Made by a program: the position numbers and the translations under genes | Source: an uncultured Pirellulaceae bacterium | GTDB lineage: Bacteria; Planctomycetota; Planctomycetia; Pirellulales; Pirellulaceae | NCBI GenBank assembly: GCA_938036435.1 | Contig: CALHPU010000007.1 | Span: 1 to 64,000, forward strand | Reading direction: 5' to 3' | DNA: 64,000 bases | Notes under the pieces: model-generated | What the model was told of the DNA's origin: nothing | Seen by the model: only the letters and a program-made list of their open reading frames with translations | Database searches by the model: none | Shown here: piece after piece, positions 1 to 9,445 of the stretch | Layout of the letters: each line of letters opens with the position of its first letter | Position numbering within the stretch: the first letter of the stretch is position 1

Positions 1-1115
1 ACGCCGACAGTGGTCCCTGACGCAATCTCATGAAAGGGTCGCACTCCGCTGACGCCGTCCCAAGGGTAAGTTTCAAACGGCATCTCGCGTTCGCCTTCGT
101 CGCGTTCCATAAAACCGGGAACGAAAAACTCGGGGGTCAACGTTGTCAGTTTAACGCGTCCCGTTTCGCCGTAGCCGACTGTCGTGTTGTAGTCATCAAA
201 ACTGACCACCTCGGTCACCGCGCGTGGTTGCGGTGCGTAATAGCTGATCTTGTATTTGTCGGCGGCAGTGACGGGTTTGCTGCACGCCAATCCCATCAGA
301 GTATTCCCGTAAGTCGGTGTCATGAAAATTCCGCTCTCTTGAGCCGGTCCGCCAAAAAGTTCCTCAACGCAGAACCGCGTCCACTGCGGAGTGAACTCGG
401 TACCGCCAGAAAAGATTCCCGTGATGCCAGTGTCGGCCATCGTCATATCACGCTCCTCCAATCCTTCGCATAAGGATTCGATCAACTTTGGCGTTGCGAA
501 CATGCATTTGATGTTGTGGTTGGCCGTCAGGATGGTGATGGCTTGATCGATACAGTGTTTTTTGTATGCCTTGACTTGATCCATCTGGCCTTTCTTTAAA
601 AGCTTCACCACCCAGCGCGGATCAAGATCGATACAGAAGCTGATGCCGCCGCGATACTGTGCGAGATGTTCAACGGCCAAACGCAAACGCCGCGGACCCG
701 ATGGCCCAAGCATCAGCCAATTACCACCCTTGGGAAAATACTCATCCGGCAAGGTGTCCGAAAAAATTTCGTAGTCATCGCGGAAATCGTTGACCACCAC
801 GCGGCTTTTGGGAACTCCCGTAGTACCACCAGTTTCGAAGACATAGGTGGGTTGGTCCTTCATGTCGTTCATTTTCCAACGCTCGACCGGGCCGCCTCTG
901 AGCCAATCATCTTCAAACGGCGGGAATTTTTTCATGTCATCGTAAGTTTTCACTTCGGTCAGCGGATCGAAGTTAAAACTGGCTTTCTTTTCCAGCCAGA
1001 ACGGGCATCCGGTCGATTCGTGGAAATGACGCTGAACCATTTCGTAGGTGTGCTGGTCCAAGCGTTCACGAGCAGTTGCGATAGCGGACTGAAGATCGGA
1101 TTGGGTCGTCGACAT
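1..1115 (-). CDS. AMP-forming acyl/aryl-CoA ligase-like protein (3' end off window)
   Basis: The reading frame opens at an ATG at 1115 and is still open at the window edge, giving 371 visible residues. It has the phosphate-binding motif of adenylate-forming enzymes (TGGTTGVPK, residues 95-103) and a GETGR motif at 316-320, as in the phenylacetate-CoA ligase/PaaK-like branch. Such enzymes activate a carboxylic acid as its acyl-adenylate and usually pass it to CoA or a carrier thiol. The substrate cannot be read from the sequence. The visible length and the late GETGR motif suggest that only the C-terminal lid domain is missing. It is transcribed away from thrS and separated from it by about 350 bases. 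The family is well supported; the specificity is unknown. Confidence 0.8.
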   Translation of the reverse strand, partial: MSTTQSDLQSAIATARERLDQHTYEMVQRHFHESTGCPFWLEKKASFNFDPLTEVKTYDDMKKFPPFEDDWLRGGPVERWKMNDMKDQPTYVFETGGTTGVPKSRVVVNDFRDDYEIFSDTLPDEYFPKGGNWLMLGPSGPRRLRLAVEHLAQYRGGISFCIDLDPRWVVKLLKKGQMDQVKAYKKHCIDQAITILTANHNIKCMFATPKLIESLCEGLEERDMTMADTGITGIFSGGTEFTPQWTRFCVEELFGGPAQESGIFMTPTYGNTLMGLACSKPVTAADKYKISYYAPQPRAVTEVVSFDDYNTTVGYGETGRVKLTTLTPEFFVPGFMERDEGEREMPFETYPWDGVSGVRPFHEIASGTTVG

Positions 1116-1461
1116 ATTCGGCTTAAAGAGTGATGGGTGATCGGGATTTTCGATGGGTTGTAAAGAGATTCTAATTTATCAGAAATCCAACGGTAACGGG
1201 CGTTGAATACCCAGAGCTGAAGTACCGTTATTTACAACGCTTATGTAACCTCTCCGATCGCCAAATGCATCGCATTAGATCGCCAAATGCGGCTGTTTTC
1301 TCAAAAGAGCCGGTGGAACGACTCCTCTCAGACACGAAGGTTCTTGCATTAAGCGGCAATCGGCGTTTCAGGGAATCTCGAGAGACTCTATACTCTCCGG
1401 CTCACTAGACCGCGATTTGTAGACGCGGATAAAAATTGTTTTAACAAGAACTTGATTCAAC
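1116..1461. other. Intergenic region between divergent ligase and thrS
   Basis: No gene is visible here. A TATACT hexamer at 1389-1394 could be a -10 element for thrS, but no convincing -35 hexamer lies at the right distance. No T-box-like or other leader structure was recognised. Confidence 0.4.
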
Positions 1462-3501
1462 ATGACCAGCGTTCAGCTCCCCGACGGAAGTATCAAAGAA
1501 TTCGAATCCAGCGTGACTGTCAAAGAAGTCGCCAAAAGTATCGGACGAGGGCTGGCCAAAGCAGCTCTTTGGGGGGAAATCGACCTCCAGCCCGTTCCGC
1601 TGGACCATAAGATCGAAGGCACCAAGGTCCCGCTGAAGATCATCACCAACAACAAGAACGCTGCTTTGGAAACCATGCGCCACAGCTGCGCTCACGTGAT
1701 GGCGCGGGCCGTGATGCGAATCAAGAAGGGTAGCATCCAGTTGGCCTTTGGGCCCACCACCGACAACGGGTTCTACTACGACTTTATGTTGGAGGATCCG
1801 CTGACCGAAAGCGATTTTCCAAAAATCGAAGCCGAGATGGCGAAGATCATCGCGCTCGACGAGCCGTTTGAGCGTCTGGTGGAACCACGCGAGAAAGCGG
1901 TGCAAATCTGTGCTGATCTGAAACAGGAATTCAAAGTTGAACACATCAACGAAGGTTTGGCCGATGACGAGACATTGTCCTTCTATCAGCAGGGCGAGTT
2001 CATTGACCTCTGTCGCGGCCCACACATTCCCAGCCCCAAACAAATCGGTGCCTTCAAGCTGATGAGCATCGCTGGTGCATATTGGAAGGGTGATCAGAGC
2101 CGACAGCAGCTTCAGCGACTTTACGCGACCGCGTTTTTCACTCAAGAAGAACTCGACAAACATCTCGAAAACCAAGAAGAAGCCAAGAAGCGCGACCATC
2201 GTGTGCTGGGCAAGAAACTGGGCCTGTTCCACATCGACGAAATGGTCGGCCAGGGACTGGTGCTGTGGACGCCCAAGGGCGCTTTCATTCGTCAGCAGTT
2301 GCAGGACTTTATTCTGTTTCACTTGCGAAAACAGGGTTACGATCAAGTCTTCACACCCCACATTGGGAAACTGGACCTCTATAAAACCAGCGGGCACTTT
2401 CCCTACTACGAGGACAGCCAGTACCCCGCGATCGTTGATCGTGACACCATGTCGAAACTGGCAGAAGAGGGTTGTACTTGCGGCGAGCTATCCAATCAGA
2501 TGAGCGCTGGCGAGATCGATGGCTATTTGCTTAAGCCGATGAACTGCCCCCATCACATCAAAATCTATGACTCGCAACAGCGCAGCTATCGTGACCTGCC
2601 GTTGAGGCTGGCAGAATTTGGTACCGTGTATCGTTGGGAGCAATCTGGCGAGATCGGTGGCCTAACGCGCGTGCGCGGATTCACTCAAGACGACGCTCAC
2701 CTGTTTGTGACTCAAGAACAACTTGCCGATGAACTGATTGGTTGCATCAAACTGGTCAAAATCGTTTTCGGTGCGATGGGCATGGAGGATTATTCCGTGC
2801 GCGTTGGCAAGCGTGATCCCGATGGCGACAAGTATGTTGGCGATCCCAAGAACTGGGACTTGGCCGAACAGGCTTGCCGTGAAGCGGCCGAGACACTGGG
2901 CAAACCGTTCACCGAAGAAGAAGGCGAAGCCGCATTTTACGGCCCAAAGATCGATTTCGTGGTCAACGATTGTCTGGGGCGGAAGTGGCAGTTGGGAACC
3001 GTCCAGGTCGACTATAACTTGCCCGAGCGTTTTGGCCTCACTTACATCGGTGCCGACAACGCCCCGCATCGGCCAATCATGATCCATCGTGCTCCCTTTG
3101 GCAGCATGGAGCGGTTTATTGGCGTGATGATTGAACATTTTGCAGGTTCGTTCCCACTGTGGCTGGCTCCAGAGCAAGCACGCGTGCTGACGGTCAGCGA
3201 AAAATCGGAGGATTACGGACGCAAGGTTGAGCAACAGTTGATTTCAGCAGGTCTGCGAGTCACAGGTGACTATCGAAGCGAGAAATTGGGTGCGAAAATC
3301 CGCGATGGGCGTTTGGATCTTTTGCCCTATATGCTCATTGTGGGACCTCGAGATGCCGAAAATGGGACCGTTTCGGTACGTGATCGCGTCGAGGGGGATC
3401 TTGGCGCGATGCCGCTGGCACAGGCAATTGCTCGTTTTCAGCAAGAGGTAGAGCAGAAAACTGTCAGGCGAACTCACGACGACGGTGGTGGTGCCTCCTG
3501 A
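1462..3501 (+). CDS. thrS: Threonyl-tRNA synthetase
   Basis: Cytoplasmic class II synthetase that charges tRNA(Thr) with threonine. The 679 residues show the full usual architecture. An N-terminal TGS domain covers about residues 1-65. The editing domain has the HSCAH signature near residue 73. The catalytic core has a zinc-site Cys in MNCPHH, a motif-2 region with YRWEQSGE followed by [12 protein letters not shown], and a motif-3 region with [10 protein letters not shown]. An HGTP anticodon-binding domain closes the protein. The ATG at 1462 places the TGS domain at the very N-terminus, as expected. infC follows about 210 bases downstream, the common thrS-infC order. A long antisense frame over the 5' half is a shadow. 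Confidence 0.98.
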   Translation: MTSVQLPDGSIKEFESSVTVKEVAKSIGRGLAKAALWGEIDLQPVPLDHKIEGTKVPLKIITNNKNAALETMRHSCAHVMARAVMRIKKGSIQLAFGPTTDNGFYYDFMLEDPLTESDFPKIEAEMAKIIALDEPFERLVEPREKAVQICADLKQEFKVEHINEGLADDETLSFYQQGEFIDLCRGPHIPSPKQIGAFKLMSIAGAYWKGDQSRQQLQRLYATAFFTQEELDKHLENQEEAKKRDHRVLGKKLGLFHIDEMVGQGLVLWTPKGAFIRQQLQDFILFHLRKQGYDQVFTPHIGKLDLYKTSGHFPYYEDSQYPAIVDRDTMSKLAEEGCTCGELSNQMSAGEIDGYLLKPMNCPHHIKIYDSQQRSYRDLPLRLAEFGTVYRWEQSGEIGGLTRVRGFTQDDAHLFVTQEQLADELIGCIKLVKIVFGAMGMEDYSVRVGKRDPDGDKYVGDPKNWDLAEQACREAAETLGKPFTEEEGEAAFYGPKIDFVVNDCLGRKWQLGTVQVDYNLPERFGLTYIGADNAPHRPIMIHRAPFGSMERFIGVMIEHFAGSFPLWLAPEQARVLTVSEKSEDYGRKVEQQLISAGLRVTGDYRSEKLGAKIRDGRLDLLPYMLIVGPRDAENGTVSVRDRVEGDLGAMPLAQAIARFQQEVEQKTVRRTHDDGGGAS

Positions 3502-3577
3502 TCCCAGTGTAGGGAGACCCGTTTGGCTCCAAAGAAAGTTTCAACAATAAAAATACGGGCAATAGGCAGGGTTTCTG

Positions 3578-3607
3578 TTGACGTAGTTTACCTGAATGAC
3601 CAATAAT
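3578..3607 (+). promoter_or_regulatory. Candidate sigma-70-type promoter for infC
   Basis: TTGACG at 3578-3583 and AATAAT at 3602-3607 each match five of six consensus positions and are 18 bases apart. A start near 3614 would give infC a leader of about 100 bases. That leader contains an imperfect hairpin at 3623-3645 with no T-run. This is inferred from sequence only. Confidence 0.45.
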
Positions 3608-3715
3608 CTAATGATGGATCAGGAAGCCAACCCGAGGGTTGCTTCGAACATTCGATTACAATTATCGATTCAGCCATTAACGGCCAATTTTTTCTAATCC
3701 GAAGAGGTACAACCG

Positions 3716-4234
3716 ATTCCACCAAGTTCACCACAAAATCGAGTCAACGAAAGTATTCGCGTCACTCCCATTCGTGTCATTGACCACGAAGGCACTCAAT
3801 TGGGTGTTATTGCCACCGCAGATGCACTGGCCAAGGCGAAGGACTTAGGGCTCGACCTCGTCGAAGTGGCTCCCGAGGCCAAACCGCCTGTTTGTCGCAT
3901 CATGGATTACGGCAAATTCAAATATGACAAGAGCAAGCGTACCTCCAAGAGTAAGCAGCATCAAACAAAATTAAAGGAGATTCGTGTTCGTCCTAAAACG
4001 GGGCAGCACGATATCGATTTTAAGGTCAAGCAAGCGATTGGATTTCTTAAGCACAATGACAAGGTGCAGGTTACCATTCAGTTTCGCGGTCGCGAGATGG
4101 CTCATATCGAAGAGGGCCGCAAGGTGATGGAGAACATCATCGCGCAATTGGAAGAGTACGGCAAAGTTGAGAGTCGACCCTCTCAACAGGCGCGACGTAT
4201 GTTGTGCACGATCGCTCCGTTAGGTACCAAGTAA
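3716..4234 (+). CDS. infC: Translation initiation factor IF-3 (AUU start)
   Basis: IF-3 binds the 30S subunit, prevents premature 50S joining and discriminates against wrong start codons. The protein has the N-domain (R-V-x-P-I-R-V-I through [20 protein letters not shown]) and the C-domain (KEIRVRP through the Arg-rich end and IAPLGTK). No ATG or GTG gives a full-length N-domain. The frame is open from 3698, and an ATT at 3716 lies 8 bases after a GAGG ribosome site at 3704-3707. From it the protein is 172 residues, a normal IF-3 length. A rare AUU start is the known basis of IF-3 self-control in enterobacteria. Starting at the internal TTG at 3800 would remove conserved N-domain residues. 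rpmI and rplT, the usual neighbours, do not follow. Confidence 0.95.
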   Translation: MPPSSPQNRVNESIRVTPIRVIDHEGTQLGVIATADALAKAKDLGLDLVEVAPEAKPPVCRIMDYGKFKYDKSKRTSKSKQHQTKLKEIRVRPKTGQHDIDFKVKQAIGFLKHNDKVQVTIQFRGREMAHIEEGRKVMENIIAQLEEYGKVESRPSQQARRMLCTIAPLGTK

Positions 4235-4313
4235 CCCGCAGGCGTACATCGGCGTTGGATTGACCGTGAACGATCATCTCGCTGGATCAGCCAACGAAAA
4301 ACAGCCAACGAAA

Positions 4314-4347
4314 AAAAACGCCGCATCAGAATTGATGCGGCGTTTTT
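4314..4347. terminator. Bidirectional intrinsic terminator after infC
   Basis: A perfect 10-bp GC-rich stem (4319-4328 with 4333-4342) and a 4-base loop is preceded by a run of A and followed by TTTTT. It lies between infC and the converging barrel-protein gene, so it can serve both strands. It also shows that the infC transcript does not continue into rpmI-rplT. Confidence 0.9.
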
Positions 4348-4454
4348 AATCTTAGGCGATGTTTAATCGCAATCGAAAGCTAATTCATGTCGCGTTGAGA
4401 TTAACTGTTCAACAGCGATTAACGTCGGAATCCGTAATACTCGGAAGCGTTGCC

Positions 4455-6083
4455 CTAGAAGCAGGCTTCCAAACCAAGGTATCCACCATGCAACAGTAGG
4501 CTTCCGTTGGTGTTAGCCGTCTGAATACGATTCGTATTGGTGAAGTTATAAGGGATTTGATCAGCAGCAAGAGCGATGCCTGCCACACCAAAGGTGCGGT
4601 AGCCAAATCGAGCCCGCAGGCGTTGGCTGACGTTGTATGTCAGGCCAAGATCCAATTCACCCAGCAGTGCCACTTGGTCTTGCTGGTCAGAGTAATCAAA
4701 TTCGCGACCTGCCGAAACTCCCGAAGTCAGCACTGGAACCGATCCGCTTTGATCGAAGAAACGCTGCCGTGAGTTGACCCGGTTGTTGAAAATACCGGTA
4801 GAGATACCACCGAAGGCTCGCCAACGTCCGCTCAAGCAGATTTCGTTTCGGCAACCAAGCTGAAAACCGAGCAGATCGTTTGACACAAACGACTGATAGG
4901 TCGTCTGAGTCGGTGATACCGCAGTGAGGGCCGGGTTGTTGCTGATGTATGACAATGTTTCATCAAACTGGAACCAGCGGAAACCGCCCAAGAGTTCGAA
5001 GTTTGCGGCACGACCACGACGAGTCGTGTAGCTTCCGCCGTTATTGAGCAAATTGACTTCAAAGTTATTGATGTCGGTGTTGCGAACCAGCACGTGGTTG
5101 GTTGCAGCGTTATAAATTTCTTCCAAATCACGACCGCTTGGTACGTGCTGAAGTTGGTCCAGCGTCGGCAAGGCAGTTGCCACTGCCATTCCGTCTAACT
5201 GCGCGGTCGCATCTGGGTTGAATGCCCAATATCGGAATTCGATGCCTCTGCCAGAGCAGGTGCGACGAGCCAATGAAACTCCGTATCCACCGAAGTCACC
5301 CTCATCAGCGTCATTGGTCGAAAGCGTTTGACCACTTGGGTTGAAGCTTAGCGATCGGTTGTCTTCGTAGTCACGAGCGAACGACATCGCGTAAAGACCC
5401 GCCACCCAGTTTGCGTTTGCTCCACGACGACCACCGTTGAAGATTTGTCCAACTGCAGGTGATGCTTGGAAGGGAGCGCTGTAGATCGGTGGGTGGTAAC
5501 CCGGATCTGGTCCGGGAGCGCTACCGCAGGCGATGGTGCCGCCGACAACTCCGTTGTAGGCATTGCCCATGCTGTAACCTGAATCGACGTAGCCGCCACC
5601 AATCATCGGAGCGCTGGATACTTGACCACCAACGGCTGACCCGCTGCAGCTCGTGCACCCGCCTACCATGCGGGGCTGACTCATACGTGGTTGTGTCATC
5701 ACTGGGCCAGCATCAAAGGACTGTCCCATCATTGGAGCGCCCACAGAACCGTTCATTCCGTTCATCGGGACGCTACGGGGAGATCCGTCAAACGGCATAC
5801 CACCGTTGACAATCTCGCCGCCGTTGAATCCGCCTGTTACCATACCCTGATTAAGGATACCACTGTTGGGTAAGTTGATACTTCCACTGCCGGCAACATT
5901 GCCAATTGCTTGACGGGCTGCGGTCGCGACATTTGTCTCCTGACCGTAACCTGCTCGTGAAAGAATCGACTGATACGAACCAATTTCACTTGGTGCGTTC
6001 CAGTTGTTTTGAGCATTCGCGACACCGGCAGTCATGGTTGCCGAAGCAATCATCGCCAGACATGTATGCCAAAAACGTTTCAT
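4455..6083 (-). CDS. Secreted outer-membrane beta-barrel-like protein
   Basis: The ATG at 6083 has AAGGGAG upstream and begins a clear signal peptide of about 24 residues ending ANAQ; a longer frame to 6131 lacks this logic. The 542-residue protein has a Gly/Met/Ser-rich low-complexity section (about residues 60-190). Alternating hydrophobic strands follow and the last residue is Phe, as in many outer-membrane barrels. Segments such as the DYEDNRSLSFN region and the Cys-containing strand near LGCRNEICLSG resemble the planctomycete BBP7-type barrel family. That resemblance is from memory and not from a search. The role is unknown. It is followed by a terminator shared with infC. Confidence 0.75.
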   Translation of the reverse strand: MKRFWHTCLAMIASATMTAGVANAQNNWNAPSEIGSYQSILSRAGYGQETNVATAARQAIGNVAGSGSINLPNSGILNQGMVTGGFNGGEIVNGGMPFDGSPRSVPMNGMNGSVGAPMMGQSFDAGPVMTQPRMSQPRMVGGCTSCSGSAVGGQVSSAPMIGGGYVDSGYSMGNAYNGVVGGTIACGSAPGPDPGYHPPIYSAPFQASPAVGQIFNGGRRGANANWVAGLYAMSFARDYEDNRSLSFNPSGQTLSTNDADEGDFGGYGVSLARRTCSGRGIEFRYWAFNPDATAQLDGMAVATALPTLDQLQHVPSGRDLEEIYNAATNHVLVRNTDINNFEVNLLNNGGSYTTRRGRAANFELLGGFRWFQFDETLSYISNNPALTAVSPTQTTYQSFVSNDLLGFQLGCRNEICLSGRWRAFGGISTGIFNNRVNSRQRFFDQSGSVPVLTSGVSAGREFDYSDQQDQVALLGELDLGLTYNVSQRLRARFGYRTFGVAGIALAADQIPYNFTNTNRIQTANTNGSLLLHGGYLGLEACF

Positions 6084-6679
6084 TACAAACTCCCTTTTTA
6101 TTTGTTTTCTGAGCCACCCCTTGGCCACCAACGCATCATCGCGCCGGTGAAGGGCAAGCCGTTATTTCCCCCCGAGGGTGGGCTGCAAACATACGCAACC
6201 GAACCAACAGACGGATTCCTTACAAAGCCTATTTCTGTCATCGTCCGCTGAACCGGAATAATCCGAACCAAGTTGGGCATAACAGAAGGAATAACCGGAA
6301 CAATCCCAACGCACGACATTACAGGCTCTCTACGTTGCCCATTTTCTAAGTGCTGCTAGCAGAATTTGTTCTGAGACTAGGGAACTGGCCGATTTGGGGC
6401 GATGTGAAGGCCGATCGATATGAAGGCCGATCGATATGAAAGCCAATTCCAGACCGAAAGACCAAGAAATTGAGCGTTATTGGACTTGCCGAGGTAGAAG
6501 ATTTTCCGAAGTAGAAGAAGTGCTCAGCGCTGAACTGGCGTACTGCAAACCACTGTTACGCAAGCGGCTGTAACGCGATCAGTGTCGCCAGCAGTTGGCG
6601 GGAAATGGACGGTCGGACCTGCCGAATCGATGTCCTGTAACATTAACGTGCAGTAGAAGCAGATGCCCTTCGAAAGCGT
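6084..6679. other. Intergenic region, about 600 bases
   Basis: No convincing gene. A 73-codon minus frame at 6098-6319 has no recognisable features. The only structure noted is a short tandem duplication at 6405-6444. The barrel-gene promoter probably lies near 6100-6200, but no clear hexamers were identified. Confidence 0.4.
6405..6444. repeat. 16-bp tandem duplication, 2.5 copies
   Basis: The unit TGAAGGCCGATCGATA occurs perfectly at 6405-6420 and 6421-6436, followed by a partial third copy starting TGAAAGCC. It contains the palindrome GATCGATC-like core CGATCG. Confidence 0.85.
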
Positions 6680-7531
6680 TTAGTCTTCAGTAGTTTTTTC
6701 TGCGTTTTCATCAGCGGCATCCCAAGGGTTCTCCCATGAACCGCATTGCTCAAGATACTCTTGGTAGACTGGAAATTCCTCGACGCGATCGGCAAGCCAA
6801 GTTTTGGTTTGCTCCACGAGTTCTCGTTCTCGGTCGAGCGTAATTTCGCCCATGAGAACGGCCATGCGCAAGAACACAAAATAGGTATCGAGCACATCGC
6901 AGCGGCAGTAGTCGTTGATCTCCTGAAGCTTTCCCTCGCGAAATAGGCTCTGCACCATGTGGCCAGCCACACCCATTTTTCCCGGACTGCCAACAATATT
7001 AGCACATAAGTTCAAACCACCGTTGAGTCGCGTGGCGCCAAAATTGGTGATGACCTCTTGAAGATCTAGATGCGATGTTTGGTTATACCTGCCGCGTTTT
7101 TGCTCCCAGCTCTTGCCATAGATATTGAACCACTCGGGAATCGCCACTCCATAGCGATACGCAGAAAGCTCCATCAGCGGAATATCGAATGAGCGACCGT
7201 TGAAGCTTACAAGCGTCGGCATCTGGTAGGCTTTCCAGCCTTCCCAAAAATGTTTGGTCAAAATGTGTGACCGATATTTCGGGGCGTCCAGTGTGACGAT
7301 GTCGATGATCTGAAACTGAGCGTCGATCTTAATGATGGCGATCGAGACGGGGAGGTGATAGGTATAGGGAATGAACTCCGAACCAAATTTATCCACCAGT
7401 TCGGCCGTGTACTTTTCGATCGCTTCCTCGGACTTGAGGCCTTCGCCCGGGTAGCGCACCTTGGCGATCAGATCTCCATCGGCAACGCTTTCGATATCGA
7501 AAATCAGATAGCGTGCGGAGGGAGTGGCCAT
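6680..7531 (-). CDS. Predicted 3'-5' exonuclease (PolB-like DnaQ fold)
   Basis: This 283-residue protein has the DEDD exonuclease signature. Exo I is FDIES (Asp12, Glu14). Exo II lies in SFNGRSFDIPLME. Exo III lies in NDYCRCDVLDTYFVF. The order and spacing match the family called 'predicted 3'-5' exonuclease related to the exonuclease domain of PolB', which stands alone without a polymerase. The ATG at 7531 places the Exo I motif ten residues in; a frame extension to 7603 has no conserved sequence. The C-terminus is acidic. It is divergent from pyrE. A role in DNA or RNA end processing is expected, but the substrate is unknown. Confidence 0.85.
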   Translation of the reverse strand: MATPSARYLIFDIESVADGDLIAKVRYPGEGLKSEEAIEKYTAELVDKFGSEFIPYTYHLPVSIAIIKIDAQFQIIDIVTLDAPKYRSHILTKHFWEGWKAYQMPTLVSFNGRSFDIPLMELSAYRYGVAIPEWFNIYGKSWEQKRGRYNQTSHLDLQEVITNFGATRLNGGLNLCANIVGSPGKMGVAGHMVQSLFREGKLQEINDYCRCDVLDTYFVFLRMAVLMGEITLDRERELVEQTKTWLADRVEEFPVYQEYLEQCGSWENPWDAADENAEKTTED

Positions 7532-7721
7532 GGAAAGTCCAGAGGTCAGGAGCGACGAGTTTTCGACTGACTTTAGGCGAAAACAAAATGCTAATGTAAC
7601 CAATCCGCTGAAGCATGAACACGGCCTAATTTAGCCAGCGATTGAGTGGGTTGACCAAATTGCCACCCAACGACAAACTGACCTCTCTGACGCACTTTAT
7701 CGAAACCGGAAAATTCACACG

Positions 7722-8264
7722 ATGTACGATTCCAGCCGCCTGATCGAATTGGTCAAACAGCATGCCCTCCAGTTTGGCGATTTCACACTGGCTTCGGGAA
7801 AGAAAGCGTCCTACTACTTGGATTGCCGAAAACTGACCCTCGACGGCGAATCGGCCAACGTCATCGCCGAAGGCATGCTGAGTCTAATGCAGGACAATTT
7901 ACCCGAGGCAGTTGGCGGGATGGCGATCGGGGCCGATCCGATCACCGCGTCTGTAATCACGTTGGCTTGGCAGAAGAAAACGCCGGTCAAGGGTTTTATC
8001 GTTCGCAAGGAGCCAAAAGGGCACGGCACGGGAAAAGTCGTCGAGGGGCCAGTCGAACCGGGGCAGTCGGTCGTGATGCTGGAGGACGTGGTGACCACAG
8101 GTGGTAGTTCTCTACTGGCAATCAAGCATGCAAGGGCCTTTGGCCTCAAAGTGGATCGGATTTTTGCCATTGTCGACCGCGGACAGCGATCCAAGGAAAT
8201 TTTTGCCGAGGTTGATGTGGAATTTCAAGCGTTGCTAACAACCGGGGATTTGGGGATTTCCTAG
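7722..8264 (+). CDS. pyrE: Orotate phosphoribosyltransferase
   Basis: Converts orotate and PRPP to orotidine 5'-phosphate in pyrimidine synthesis. The 180 residues carry the PRPP-binding motif VVMLEDVVTTGGSS (117-130), the flexible loop with RKEPKGHG (95-102) and the N-terminal region with FTLASGKKASYY typical of PyrE. Length fits the short bacterial form. The gene stands alone: no pyrF is adjacent. Confidence 0.96.
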   Translation: MYDSSRLIELVKQHALQFGDFTLASGKKASYYLDCRKLTLDGESANVIAEGMLSLMQDNLPEAVGGMAIGADPITASVITLAWQKKTPVKGFIVRKEPKGHGTGKVVEGPVEPGQSVVMLEDVVTTGGSSLLAIKHARAFGLKVDRIFAIVDRGQRSKEIFAEVDVEFQALLTTGDLGIS

Positions 8265-8451
8265 GTACAAAATCCCGCGTTACCAGCAGAATCTGCGGAA
8301 AATCTCCAATTTTCAACTATAAATATCTTGGGCCTCAGTTCAGAATGCTTCCTGAATTATTGAGCGATTAAACCTCTGCAAGCCTTGTCTTTTAAACGTC
8401 ACCCAGTCCAGTGACAAGCCTTCCCAAATTATCTACTTCAAGGAACCTATT

Positions 8452-9345
8452 ATGAAATGCCCAAAGCCCCTTTTTGCGTTCATGTTCATTTTAATGCTGA
8501 CCTGCAACCTGAGCGCGCAGGAAGCATCTCCTGAGAAAACTGACGAGTCAAAATCTGCAATCGCAGATTTGTTGTCTGATGAGAACCAAGAGCAGGAATC
8601 GTCGCCGGAGGCCGAAGAATCTGCGACCGAAGAATTAGCGACCGAAGAATTAGCCGAAGATGATGCGGCTGATGAGGATGAAGGGTCTGATGAGGATGAA
8701 GGGTCTGATGAGGATGAAGGGTCTGATGAGGAAGTCGCTGTTGACGATGAAGGAGAAGCTGTACAGAACGAGGACCCAACGGACCAGTACAACAATTCTC
8801 CAATTGTAATTAGAGTGAACGAAGCTGGCGAAATGGTTGGTCAGGCTCGAGCGTCTGTCAGCGGAAACTGGATGCCAGTGGAAGCGAACATTGCTCTGGT
8901 CAGCAATGGTGTTCTACTGAACAAAATTGTTGCTGACGAAGACGGTTCGTTTGCATTCCCTAACATTTCTCCGGGCAGCTACAACGTTTACGGGACAGCT
9001 TCTAGTTACTGCGGACAGCGAAGCGTCACAGTAATTTCCGACAACGGTTGCTGTGATAGTTGTAGTCTGGGTTTGACTCAGGATTCTAATAACGCATGTT
9101 ACTCGGCTCTAACTTCGGCTCCCGCTGCGACCTTCTCTGAGGGGATTGGTTTCGGCGGAGGGTTCTCCGCAGGTGCACCAATCTATTCCGGAGGATTTGC
9201 CGGCGGTGGAGGATTTGCTGGTGCTGGTGCCGGAGGAGCGGCCGGCGGATTGTCTGGATTGCGGCTTTTGGCGGTCGGTGGAATTGTTACCGCGATTGCC
9301 GTCGGTGATGGTGATGAGGATGACGAGGTCAGCCCAAGCAACTAG
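8452..9345 (+). CDS. Secreted acidic-repeat protein with carboxypeptidase-regulatory-like domain
   Basis: The N-terminus is a signal peptide of about 23 residues ending LSAQ. A very acidic region rich in Glu and Asp (about residues 25-115) follows, with three exact DEDEGS units. After it comes a domain of about 70 residues with the pattern expected of a carboxypeptidase-regulatory-like beta sandwich (DEDGSFAFPNISPGSYNVYG). A Cys-rich patch (CGQR, CCDSC) and a Gly/Ala-rich C-terminal section with a hydrophobic stretch near LRLLAVGGIVTAIAV complete it. The final stretch may anchor the protein in a membrane. An exported structural or surface role is inferred; no enzyme signature is seen. A second protein at 47785-49494 has a similar secreted beta-sandwich layout. 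Confidence 0.75.
   Translation: MKCPKPLFAFMFILMLTCNLSAQEASPEKTDESKSAIADLLSDENQEQESSPEAEESATEELATEELAEDDAADEDEGSDEDEGSDEDEGSDEEVAVDDEGEAVQNEDPTDQYNNSPIVIRVNEAGEMVGQARASVSGNWMPVEANIALVSNGVLLNKIVADEDGSFAFPNISPGSYNVYGTASSYCGQRSVTVISDNGCCDSCSLGLTQDSNNACYSALTSAPAATFSEGIGFGGGFSAGAPIYSGGFAGGGGFAGAGAGGAAGGLSGLRLLAVGGIVTAIAVGDGDEDDEVSPSN
8671..8730 (+). repeat. 18-bp coding tandem repeat (three copies)
   Basis: GATGAGGATGAAGGGTCT is repeated perfectly at 8671-8688, 8689-8706 and 8707-8724 and continues into GATGAG. It encodes Asp-Glu-Asp-Glu-Gly-Ser. Such exact coding repeats are prone to copy-number change. Confidence 0.95.
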
Positions 9346-9445
9346 GGCAGCCTGTTTACAGAGCGCGATATGTGCACTTCAGCATCAAGTGCGCAAGGAT
9401 ACAGTTTGAAAAACTGATGTTCCCGCCAACGCACACTTCAGCCTC

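Noticed and set aside
666-1133. Plus-strand frames over the 5' part of the adenylate-forming ligase
   Set aside because: They are antisense to a gene with clear family motifs on the minus strand.
1441-2397. Long minus-strand frame opposite the 5' half of thrS
   Set aside because: It is fully antisense to thrS, has no recognised domain and reflects codon bias of the real gene.
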